From: Streptomyces hilarionis
GTDB taxonomy: Bacteria > Actinomycetota > Actinomycetes > Streptomycetales > Streptomycetaceae
Direction: 5' to 3'
DNA: 57,922 nucleotides
NCBI RefSeq assembly: GCF_024539675.1
Contig: NZ_JAHHIT010000062.1
Location: forward strand, 1 to 57,922
Position 1 is the first letter of the stretch; each line of letters opens with the position of its first letter. The position numbers and the translations under genes were made by a program. This document shows positions 51,350 to 57,922 of this stretch, piece after piece. Under the pieces are notes generated by a model. That model ran no database searches. It saw nothing but the letters and a program-made list of their open reading frames with translations, and was not told the origin of the DNA.

Positions 51350-53074
51350 TCAGGGCATCATCTCGTACGCCCCGGAGAGGGCCTCGACGCGCTGCCAGAC
51401 GCGCTCCGACCGCTCCCCGTCGACGACGGGCCGCCGCACCGCGCCGAGCGCCCACCGCTGCTGCTCGGGGGTCGCGGAGTCCTTGCCGTGCAGCTCGACG
51501 GCGTGTGCGGAGAAGTCCCGCACGAGGACGGCGAACAGCTCGTCGAGCACGTCCTCGTCGAGGCCCGCCAGGGCGGCCTGCTCCAGGACCAGCTGTCCGT
51601 GGACGACGAGCGCGAAGAGCTGCCCGACGGAGAGGAGCAGGTCGAGGTCCTGGGACTGCTCCTTGTCGGGGGCGGCCGTGAGGACGAAGTCGCACAGCGC
51701 GTCGGCCTGCTCCCGGAAGCGGGCCACGTTGGCCAGGCGCGCGTACGCGTCGAAGGCCGGCCGCCAGTCGTGGAAGCGGACCGAGCCCAGGCCGCGGGCC
51801 GGACCCTGACGGAAGAGGAAGTCGTCGTCGGCCGCGTCGAGGCGCGTCGGCACGGGCTCGTAGCCGGCCGGGTCGAGGAGGTGGTTGCGCAGGAACTTGA
51901 GGATCAGCGCCAGGTTGACGTGGACCGTGCCCTCCAGCTTGGGCAGGCCGCGGATCTCGACGGCGGCCTGGGCGAAGTAGTTGTCCTTCTCGAAGCCCTT
52001 GGCGGCGATGACGTCCCACATCAGGTCGATGACCTTCTCGCCCTCGGTGGTGACCTTCATCTTCGTCATCGGGTTGAAGAGGAGGTAACGGCGGTCGTCG
52101 GGGCCGGCGGTGCGGAAGTAGTCGACGGCGCGGTCGCTGAACAGCTTCATGCCGACGAGGCGGACGTAGGCGTCGGTCAGCTCGCGCCGCACGTGCGGGA
52201 AGGCGGTGACCGGGCGGCCGTAGAGGATGCGGTTCCGGGCGTGGGTGACGGCCTCGTACATCGCGTGCTCGCAGATGCCGATCGACGCCGTGCACAGGTT
52301 GAACTTGCCGACGTTGACCGTGTTGAGCGCGGCGTCGAACGCGGCGCGCCCGGTGTGCAGGACGTCCTCCGGCGTTACCGGGTAGTCCTCCAGACGGAAC
52401 TCGCTGACGTACTTCGACGAGTCGACGACGTTCTTGACCAGGTGGTACTCGGGGCGGCGGCTGTCGGCGGCGAAGAAGACGTAACCGTCGGGGCCCTCGA
52501 CGTCGGTGCGGCGGCCGAAGACGGACACGAGCCCGGCGGCGTTGCCGTTGCCGATGTAGTACTTGGAGCCGGAGGCCCGGAAGCCGCCCGCGCCGTCGGG
52601 CTCCAGCAGCATGTCGGTGGAGTAGATGTCGGCGCCGTGTGCCTTCTCGGACAGTCCGAACGCGAACACCTCGCCCTGGGCCAGAAGTTGGGACGCGCGG
52701 GCACGGGCGGCCGGGTTGTCGCTCTGCCAGACGGGGCCGAGGCCGAGGATGGTCACCTGCCAGGCGTACCAGTAGTCCAGGCCGTAGAAGCCGAGTATCT
52801 CGTTGAGGGCGGCGATGCGTGCGGTGTCCCACCGCTTGTCGCCCTCGCCCTCGCCGGCGGCGGAGGAGGGCGTGAGGAAGGTGGCGAAGAGTCCTTCCTT
52901 GGCGGCGAAGGCGAGGAAGTCGCCGAGCCAGGCGCGGGTGCGGTAGTCCTCGATCAGCCGGCGCTTGCCCCGCTCCTCGAACCAGTCGACGGTGGCGCGC
53001 AGCAGCCTGCGGGTCTCCGGGTCGAAGTGCGCGGGGTCGTACGTCCGCGGGTTGAAGAGCAGGGTGTCGGCCAT
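51350..53074 (-). CDS. Acyl-CoA dehydrogenase family protein
   Basis: A 574-residue flavin-dependent acyl-CoA dehydrogenase or oxidase-like enzyme. LSEKAHGADIYST (FAD/substrate region), SGSKYYIGNGNAAGLVSVFGRR, LNTVNVGKFNLCTASIGICEHAMYEAVTHARNRILYGRPV (the R...YG helix) and EIRGLPKLEGTVHVNLALILKFL are conserved features of the large ACAD group. It lies downstream of the PadR gene in the same direction; the 108-bp gap has repeats of GCGGGTGCC. It probably oxidises an acyl-CoA or similar substrate under PadR control. Confidence 0.9.
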   Translation of the reverse strand: MADTLLFNPRTYDPAHFDPETRRLLRATVDWFEERGKRRLIEDYRTRAWLGDFLAFAAKEGLFATFLTPSSAAGEGEGDKRWDTARIAALNEILGFYGLDYWYAWQVTILGLGPVWQSDNPAARARASQLLAQGEVFAFGLSEKAHGADIYSTDMLLEPDGAGGFRASGSKYYIGNGNAAGLVSVFGRRTDVEGPDGYVFFAADSRRPEYHLVKNVVDSSKYVSEFRLEDYPVTPEDVLHTGRAAFDAALNTVNVGKFNLCTASIGICEHAMYEAVTHARNRILYGRPVTAFPHVRRELTDAYVRLVGMKLFSDRAVDYFRTAGPDDRRYLLFNPMTKMKVTTEGEKVIDLMWDVIAAKGFEKDNYFAQAAVEIRGLPKLEGTVHVNLALILKFLRNHLLDPAGYEPVPTRLDAADDDFLFRQGPARGLGSVRFHDWRPAFDAYARLANVARFREQADALCDFVLTAAPDKEQSQDLDLLLSVGQLFALVVHGQLVLEQAALAGLDEDVLDELFAVLVRDFSAHAVELHGKDSATPEQQRWALGAVRRPVVDGERSERVWQRVEALSGAYEMMP

Positions 53075-53182
53075 GAGTGCCGCCTTTCGGCTGGGTGAGG
53101 GGTGAGGGTCGGAGAGAGGTGCCGTGTGGCTGCGGGTGCCGCGGGTGCCGCGGGTACCGGGGGGCGGAGACCGGCGAGCCGG

Positions 53183-53740
53183 TCAGCGGTCGACTTCGAA
53201 GCCGGAGAGCGTGGCGCGGACGTCGTCGAGCCAGGCGATCATCATCCGCTCGTACGCGATGCCGCCCCGGAGCACGACGTGCTGGAGCTCCCGTTCGGCG
53301 TCGAGCCGGTCGCCTGTCGCGGGCTCCCCGAAGTCGCGGACCTCGCCCGCGAGGTAGTGGGCCAGCCGGTCGGCGTGCGCCTGCCGGTGCCGCTCGACCT
53401 CGCCGATCAGGGCGGCCGGATCGTCGAAGGCGGCGCCGCGGACCTTCACGGCCAGGTCGTGCCGCACGCTCTCGGGCTCGGTCGCCTCCCGGAGCCAGGC
53501 GGCGAGGGCGTCCCGCCCCGGCCCGGCGACGGAGTACTCCTTCTTGTCGGGACGCCCGTACTGCGGGACGTCCCGGACGTCGATCCAGCCGTCGCTCTCC
53601 ATGCGCTTGAGCACGCGGTAGATCTGCTGGTGGGTGGCGGTCCAGAAGTAGCCGATGGACCGCTCGAAGCGCCGGGCCAGCTCGTAGCCGGAGCCCGGCT
53701 TCTCCAGCAGGGAGACGAGGATCGCGTGCTCGAGCGCCAT
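53183..53740 (-). CDS. PadR family transcriptional regulator
   Basis: A 185-residue regulator. The winged helix is LEHAILVSLLEKPGSGYELARRFERSIGYFWTATHQQIYRVLKRMESDGWIDVRDVPQYGRPDKKEYSVAGPGRDALAAWL, typical PadR/Vtr. The C-terminal helices include HRQAHADRLAHYLAGEVRDF and ARERELQHVVLRGGIAYERMMIAWLDDV-like sequence (coiled-coil dimerisation). The ATG at 53740 was chosen for its fit to the family; the frame extends to 53866. A palindrome lies immediately upstream, so it is likely autorepressed and controls the acyl-CoA dehydrogenase gene. Confidence 0.9.
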   Translation of the reverse strand: MALEHAILVSLLEKPGSGYELARRFERSIGYFWTATHQQIYRVLKRMESDGWIDVRDVPQYGRPDKKEYSVAGPGRDALAAWLREATEPESVRHDLAVKVRGAAFDDPAALIGEVERHRQAHADRLAHYLAGEVRDFGEPATGDRLDAERELQHVVLRGGIAYERMMIAWLDDVRATLSGFEVDR

Positions 53741-53753
53741 GCGCACGATCTTC

Positions 53754-53773
53754 CTATGCACCTCGTTGCATAG
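53754..53773. promoter_or_regulatory. PadR operator: CTATGCA-N6-TGCATAG
   Basis: A perfect 7-bp inverted repeat with a CCTCGT spacer, only 14 bp upstream of the padR-like start. The AT content is high for the genome. It should overlap the promoter or leader and repress both padR and the acyl-CoA dehydrogenase gene. Confidence 0.65.
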
Positions 53774-53902
53774 CAACGCCGTCGCCGTGAGACACGGCTC
53801 ACCCGGCGCGGGTGACCCGGTCCATCGCCGGGCGGCGCATGCCCCACCCCCTCGGCGGCGGAACACGCGTCACCCCCTCACCGTCGGGGCGCGGCCGGCC
53901 GC

Positions 53903-54090
53903 TCACCGCCGGGGCCCGCACCTCCCTACCGCAACCGCCACTTCTGGTCGGCGGCCCCCGCGCACGATCAGATCGGCGCCGCCCGAGTGCTCGGAGCCGA
54001 GCGCGTCCAGGGCGCACGGCGCTCCGCGGAGTCGTCCGTGGCGGGGAGTCCGGCCGGCAGGACCCGGACCGTGCGGGGGGTCTCCCTCAT
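53903..54090 (-). pseudogene. Possible frameshifted remnant of a small gene
   Basis: From ATG 54090 the sequence reads MRETPRTVRVLPAGLPATDD with strong G/C at third positions. After about 25 codons the same bias continues in another frame (ALDALGSEHSGGADLIVRGGRRPE) up to a TGA at 53903. One frameshift would join them into about 62 residues. I recognise no family, and a chance frame in GC-rich DNA remains possible. Confidence 0.28.
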
Positions 54091-54127
54091 GGGGTGTCGC
54101 CCTTCCCGAGATGTCTGACGTGACGTC

Positions 54128-54157
54128 TTGACGGGTGTGCGGGCCGTTAGTTAACTC
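54128..54157 (+). promoter_or_regulatory. Predicted promoter for the GH3 gene
   Basis: TTGACG (54128-54133), an 18-bp spacer and TAACTC (54152-54157) resemble the GH30 promoter (TTGACG, 17 bp, TAACTT). The start would be near 54164, 22 bp before the first ATG. Confidence 0.45.
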
Positions 54158-54206
54158 ACGACGTGATCTAAGTATTGAGTGAACCATGAGAGTCCAGGGA
54201 AGGTCC

Positions 54207-57200
54207 ATGCCGAGAACCGCTCTGCTCCTCTCCACCGTCCTGCTCCTCGCCGTGGTGTCGCCGACGGCCTCCCGGGCCGCCGACGACCCCCTCCCGGTGC
54301 CCGTGGACCGCTTCGAGGGCGAGGTCCCCTTCGCCTCCCAGCCGGCCGAGGGCATCTTCGCCTGGGGCGGCGACAGCGACGATCCGCCCGCCCTCCGGCT
54401 GACCGCCCGCGCCGACGCCCCGGAGGGCGAGAAGGTGCTCACGGGCGCCTACGACATCAGCGGCTACGGAGGCTTCACCCACGACTTCGCCGCCGACCGG
54501 CCCGCCCACGACTGGTCCGCCCACCGGGGCGTCCGCTTGTGGTGGGAGGGCCGCAACACCGGCGGGAAGATCCCCTTCGAGATCAAGGACGGCGGCGCGA
54601 ACGGCGAGACCTCCGAACTGTGGACCACCTCCTTCACCGACGACTTCACCGGCTGGAAGCAGGTCGAGCTCCCCTTCGCCGACTTCGTCTACCGCACGGA
54701 CTACCAGCCCGTCGGAGGCATCGACCACGTCCTCGGACTCGACCGGATGTGGGGCTACGCACTCACGCTCCCCGTCGGCGTCAAGGGCGACTTCGCCATG
54801 GACGACGTCGAGCTGTACGGCCGGGCCGACCAGTCCCTGCGCGCGACCGTGACGACCGACGCCGCCGTCTACCCGGTGCGGGAGGGCGGCACGGCCACCG
54901 TCTCGGTCACCGTCGCCACCACCGCCTCCGCCCCCCTCGACGAGCCGGTGACCGTCGCCTACGCGACCGCCGACGGCACGGCCGAACCCGGCAGGGACTA
55001 CACGCCGGTCAGTGGAACGCTCACCTTCCCGGCGGGCACGGCCTCGGGCGCCACACGGACCGTCACGGTCCGCACCCTCCGGGACAAGCCGGCCGAGACC
55101 GCCGAGACCGTCCCGCTCCGGCTCACGGTCACCGGCGCCAAGGCGCCCGCCGAGACACCCGAGATCGTCGTCGACGCGAACGGACTGCCGTACCTGAACG
55201 CCCGGTTGCCGGTGCGCACGCGCGTGGCCGACCTGCTCTCCCGCATGTCCCTGAAGGAGAAGGCCGGGCAGATGACCCAGGCCGAGCGCGGGGCGGTGGG
55301 GGAGGGGGCCGACGTCACCGCCTACGAACTGGGGTCCCTGCTCTCCGGCGGCGGCTCGACGCCCACCCCCAACACGCCCGAGGCATGGGCGAGGATGATC
55401 GACGGCTTCCAACTGCGCACGCAGGCCACGCGGTTGCAGATCCCGCTGGTCTACGGCGTCGACGCCGTGCACGGCCACAACAACCTGGTCGGCGCCACGA
55501 TCATGCCCCACAACATCGGCATCGGAGCCGCCCGGGACCCGCAACTCGCGCAGCAGACGGGCGCGGTGACGGCCAGTGAGGTCCGGGCCACCGGCGTGCC
55601 CTGGGACTTCGCCCCCTGCCTGTGCGTCTCGCGTGACGAACGCTGGGGACGCGCCTACGAGTCCTTCGGCGAGGACCCCGCCCTCGTCCAGTCCATGGAG
55701 ACCGTCGTCCAGGGCCTTCAGGGCCGCGCCGACGGACGCGACCTGAAGAACGACGACAAGGTCCTCGCCACCGCCAAGCACTTCGTCGGCGACGGCGGCA
55801 CGGCGTACGGCTCCTCCACGACCGGCACGTACACCGTCGACCAGGGCGTCACCAAGGTCACCCGACAGCAGTTGGAGGCCGTCCACCTCGCGCCGTTCCG
55901 GACCGCCGTGGACCGCGGCGTCGGCACCGTCATGCCGTCGTACTCCTCGCTCGACGTCCTCGGCGACGGCCGGGGCCCGGTGAGGATGCACGCCCGCGCC
56001 GACATGATCAACGGTGTGCTCAAGGGGCGCATGGGCTTCGACGGGTTCGTCGTCAGCGACTGGAACGCCATCGACCAGCTCCCCGGCGACTACCCCGCCC
56101 GCGTCCGCACGGCGGTCGACGCGGGCGTCGACATGATGATGGTGCCGTACGGCTACAAGGACTTCACCTCCGCCCTGATCGGCGAGGCGGACGCCGGGCG
56201 GGTGAGCCGGCAGCGGATCGACGACGCCGTCGCGCGGATCCTCACGCAGAAGTTCCGGCTCGGCCTCTTCGAGCACCCGTACGCGCAGACGCGCCACGCC
56301 TCGGAGATCGGCGGAGCCGCCCACCGGGCCGTCGCCCGCCGTGCGGCCGCCGCGTCGCAGGTGCTGCTGAAGAACAGCGGCGGAGTCCTCCCGCTGAGGG
56401 CGTCGCAGAAGGTCTACGTCGCGGGATCCAATGCCGACGACCTCGGCAACCAGACCGGCGGCTGGACGGTGACCTGGCAGGGCGCGTCCGGCGCCCACAC
56501 CCGGGGCACCACCATCCTCGACGCGATGCGCAAGGACGGGAACGTCACCTACTCCAAGGACGCCTCGGCGCCCACGTCCGGCTACGACGTCGGCGTGGTC
56601 GTCGTCGGCGAGACCCCGTACGCGGAAGGCGTCGGGGACGTCGGCAACGGGCACTCCCTCCAGCTGTCGGCCGCCGACCGGAACGCCGTCGACACGGTGT
56701 GCGCGGCCATGAGGTGCGCCGTGCTGATCGTCTCCGGACGCCCGCAGCTGATCGGGGACCGGCTCGGCGCGATCGACGCCCTGGTGGCGTCCTGGCTGCC
56801 GGGCACCGAGGGCGACGGCGTGGCCGACGTGCTCTACGGCAAACGGCCCTTCACCGGCCGGCTTCCGGTCACCTGGCCCAGGTCCGAGGCCCAGCTGCCG
56901 ATCAACGTCGGGGACACCGCGTACGACCCGCAGTTCCCCTACGGCTGGGGTCTGACGACCCTGACCAGGGCGCCGGCCGGCGGCGCGGCCACACTGCGCG
57001 CGCTCGGCGTCGCGGCCGCGGCGGCCGAACGGGCCGGGGCCGACGGGGCGGGCCGCGCGCTCGTCGCCAAGGCGCGGCTGATCGTCCAGCAGAAGGCGGG
57101 CGCCGACCTCACGGCGGCGTTCGCCCGGCCGTTCGCCGACGCCGACCACCTCGCGCTCACCGGTCGGTACGGGGCGGCGCTGCGGAAACTCGGCGAGGCG

Positions 57201-57215
57201 TACAGGGCGGCCTGA
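54207..57215 (+). CDS. Secreted multidomain GH3 beta-glucosidase
   Basis: A glycoside hydrolase of about 1,002 residues. After a signal peptide (PRTALLLSTVLLLAVVSPTASRA) comes a CBM11-like beta-sandwich (RFEGEVPFASQPAEGIFAWGGD to DDVELYGRA). A Calx-beta-type domain follows (VYPVREGGTATVSVTVATTA...DGTAEPGRDYTPVSGTLTFPAGTAS). The GH3 core starts near DANGLPYLNARLPV. The nucleophile is Asp618 (FVVSDWNAI); TAKHFVGDGG and GVDAVHGHNN contact substrate. The ATG at 54207 has AGGGA upstream; ATG 54186 would add seven residues. It likely completes beta-glucan or cello-oligosaccharide breakdown. Confidence 0.92.
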   Translation: MPRTALLLSTVLLLAVVSPTASRAADDPLPVPVDRFEGEVPFASQPAEGIFAWGGDSDDPPALRLTARADAPEGEKVLTGAYDISGYGGFTHDFAADRPAHDWSAHRGVRLWWEGRNTGGKIPFEIKDGGANGETSELWTTSFTDDFTGWKQVELPFADFVYRTDYQPVGGIDHVLGLDRMWGYALTLPVGVKGDFAMDDVELYGRADQSLRATVTTDAAVYPVREGGTATVSVTVATTASAPLDEPVTVAYATADGTAEPGRDYTPVSGTLTFPAGTASGATRTVTVRTLRDKPAETAETVPLRLTVTGAKAPAETPEIVVDANGLPYLNARLPVRTRVADLLSRMSLKEKAGQMTQAERGAVGEGADVTAYELGSLLSGGGSTPTPNTPEAWARMIDGFQLRTQATRLQIPLVYGVDAVHGHNNLVGATIMPHNIGIGAARDPQLAQQTGAVTASEVRATGVPWDFAPCLCVSRDERWGRAYESFGEDPALVQSMETVVQGLQGRADGRDLKNDDKVLATAKHFVGDGGTAYGSSTTGTYTVDQGVTKVTRQQLEAVHLAPFRTAVDRGVGTVMPSYSSLDVLGDGRGPVRMHARADMINGVLKGRMGFDGFVVSDWNAIDQLPGDYPARVRTAVDAGVDMMMVPYGYKDFTSALIGEADAGRVSRQRIDDAVARILTQKFRLGLFEHPYAQTRHASEIGGAAHRAVARRAAAASQVLLKNSGGVLPLRASQKVYVAGSNADDLGNQTGGWTVTWQGASGAHTRGTTILDAMRKDGNVTYSKDASAPTSGYDVGVVVVGETPYAEGVGDVGNGHSLQLSAADRNAVDTVCAAMRCAVLIVSGRPQLIGDRLGAIDALVASWLPGTEGDGVADVLYGKRPFTGRLPVTWPRSEAQLPINVGDTAYDPQFPYGWGLTTLTRAPAGGAATLRALGVAAAAAERAGADGAGRALVAKARLIVQQKAGADLTAAFARPFADADHLALTGRYGAALRKLGEAYRAA

Positions 57216-57324
57216 GGGGTGCGGGGGCCGGGCGGGCGGAACGGACAGTGGCGCCCTCCCGGCCCCTCCGTCGCCGACGAGCACCGCGACAAGCGCTGTT
57301 CGCCGGCGCGGAACGGGCCGGGAC

Positions 57325-57705
57325 TCAGCAGTCGGGGTTGCTGGAGATGCGGACGCCGTCCGCGACGCGCTGCGGCTCGTCGTTGATGAAGGACTTGTGG
57401 CTGCCGTTCTCGACGCAGTACACCCTGCCGTCGCTCATGTGCACGTAGACCACGTCGTCGTGTCGCGTGTTGCGCACGAAGTCGCTCCCCCTCGACCCGG
57501 TCAGCCACTGCCAGCCGCTCGTGACCTCCCGGAACCTGCCGCTGATGGTGGCGCCGGGATAGTCGGCGGGATCCCGCTGGTAGAAGCAGACGTACGGGTA
57601 GGGGCACGTCTCCTCCGCGGACGCCGGCGGCGCCAGCACGACGGTGCCCGCCGCCATCAGAAACGCTCCACCCAGCGCCGCGGTGACCTTGCTCCGAAGA
57701 CCCAT
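57325..57705 (-). CDS. Second secreted peptidase inhibitor family I36 protein
   Basis: A 126-residue exported protein, a paralogue of the one at 15841. The signal peptide (MGLRSKVTAALGGAFLMAAGTVVLAPPASA) is followed by ETCPYPYVCFYQRDPADYPGATISGRF; the CPYPYVCFY hallmark is identical in both. NTRHDDVVYVHMSDGRVYCVENGSHKSFIND and a final ISSNPDC complete it; four cysteines suggest two disulfides. The ATG at 57705 follows AAGGAGTG. The function may be protease inhibition. An inverted repeat lies upstream at 57790. Confidence 0.85.
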   Translation of the reverse strand: MGLRSKVTAALGGAFLMAAGTVVLAPPASAEETCPYPYVCFYQRDPADYPGATISGRFREVTSGWQWLTGSRGSDFVRNTRHDDVVYVHMSDGRVYCVENGSHKSFINDEPQRVADGVRISSNPDC

Positions 57706-57789
57706 CGCCCACTCCTTCGTTGTGCGTGCGGGTACGGCACGGCGACGATGACACCACATGATCGCGTCTTGAACAACCGACCGGATCAA

Positions 57790-57818
57790 TCAACTAGCCC
57801 ATGTTCGTCGCTAGTTGA
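57790..57818. promoter_or_regulatory. 8-bp inverted repeat TCAACTAG-N13-CTAGTTGA
   Basis: Perfect arms TCAACTAG (57790-57797) and CTAGTTGA (57811-57818) flank 13 bases, 85 bp upstream of the I36 start. CTAG-containing, AT-rich arms are rare in this DNA. Probable operator for the I36 gene or for a gene to the right. Confidence 0.5.
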
Positions 57819-57877
57819 CGATGCGTCACTTGCATGGGGTGAAGGGCCGGACTGCGCCGAGTGACGGGTCCAGGCCG

Positions 57878-57922
57878 TCAGTCCCCCGTTGCGGTGGCCG
57901 AGGCGGAGGGGGTGGGGGACGG
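57878..57922 (-). CDS. Possible C-terminal end of a minus-strand gene, cut by window edge
   Basis: Reading leftward from the window end, the frame gives PSPTPSASATATGD and a TGA at 57878-57880. The Pro/Ser/Thr/Ala composition is typical of linker or tail segments in secreted Streptomyces proteins. Only 14 codons are visible, so the call is weak. Confidence 0.3.
   Translation of the reverse strand, partial: PSPTPSASATATGD

Larger units (their letters stand above)
53741..54185. other. Divergent PadR/GH3 regulatory region with a decayed frame
   Basis: The 445-bp gap holds the PadR operator (53754-53773), a frameshifted coding-like stretch (53903-54090, minus) and, on the plus strand, a TTGACG and TAACTC promoter pair (54128-54157) for the GH3 gene. 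I see no intact gene. Confidence 0.6.

Noticed and set aside
54168..57284. A 1038-codon minus-strand frame opposite the GH3 gene
   Set aside because: It is Val/Gly/Asp-rich antisense sequence of a clear glycoside hydrolase with signal peptide and catalytic residues on the other strand.

Overview
The window is chromosomal DNA from a high-GC actinomycete, almost certainly a Streptomyces. The third codon position is nearly always G or C, GTG starts are frequent, and the gene content is typical of that genus: an isorenieratene-type carotenoid cluster with its own ECF sigma factor, snapalysin, DUF5302, an SCO6745-like protein, peptidase-inhibitor I36 proteins, a CebR-type operator and large secreted glycoside hydrolases. 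I saw no tRNA, rRNA, CRISPR array, insertion sequence or prophage. The two window edges cut genes: crtI on the left and probably a minus-strand gene on the right.

Positions 1-7.9 kb are the carotenoid cluster. crtI (cut by the edge) and crtE run leftward. An ECF sigma factor gene, a zinc-type anti-sigma gene and crtY-crtT-crtU run rightward. Together they convert prenyl diphosphates to GGPP, desaturate phytoene to lycopene, cyclise it to beta-carotene and aromatise the rings; crtB is presumably beyond the left edge. An 18-bp motif is repeated before and after the sigma gene. Positions 7.9-13 kb hold envelope and lipid genes (small membrane protein, PAP2 phosphatase, YihY/BrkB, a PAP2-diacylglycerol kinase fusion), a STAS protein and a GNAT-like protein. 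Positions 13-20.3 kb are small conserved genes: DUF5302, sugar acetyltransferase, a membrane-anchored XRE regulator, a secreted I36 protein, aldo/keto reductase, SCO6745-like, VOC, zinc ribbon and a lipoprotein.

Positions 20.3-29.5 kb hold a Ser/Thr kinase with a translationally coupled partner that ends in a similar extracytoplasmic domain, a monooxygenase, snapalysin, an MFS exporter, a flavodoxin-like reductase, an S8 protease and a GH30 glucuronoxylanase preceded by a perfect CebR-type box. Positions 29.6-36.3 kb hold an AraC regulator facing an NTF2/SnoaL-like operon, a protein with a caspase/CHAT-like His...Cys arrangement, a methyltransferase, DUF3253 and the remnant of a membrane-protein gene. 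Positions 36.6-42.3 kb are a molybdenum hydroxylase operon of PaoABCD type (2Fe-2S, FAD/4Fe-4S and Mo subunits, XdhC chaperone). A TetR gene is divergent from it, and two palindromic operators lie between.

Positions 42.3-51.2 kb contain a membrane protein, an NfeD-like/flotillin pair, an Lnt-like N-acyltransferase, a LuxR-type two-component system, a lipoprotein, a LysE exporter and a DUF6193 protein. Positions 51.3-57.9 kb contain a PadR-acyl-CoA dehydrogenase operon with a palindromic operator, a large secreted GH3 beta-glucosidase and a second I36 inhibitor. The most distinctive items are the regulatory architecture of the carotenoid cluster, the caspase-like protein, the kinase pair, the Pao-type oxidase with its paired operators, and a set of clear inverted repeats beside single genes.
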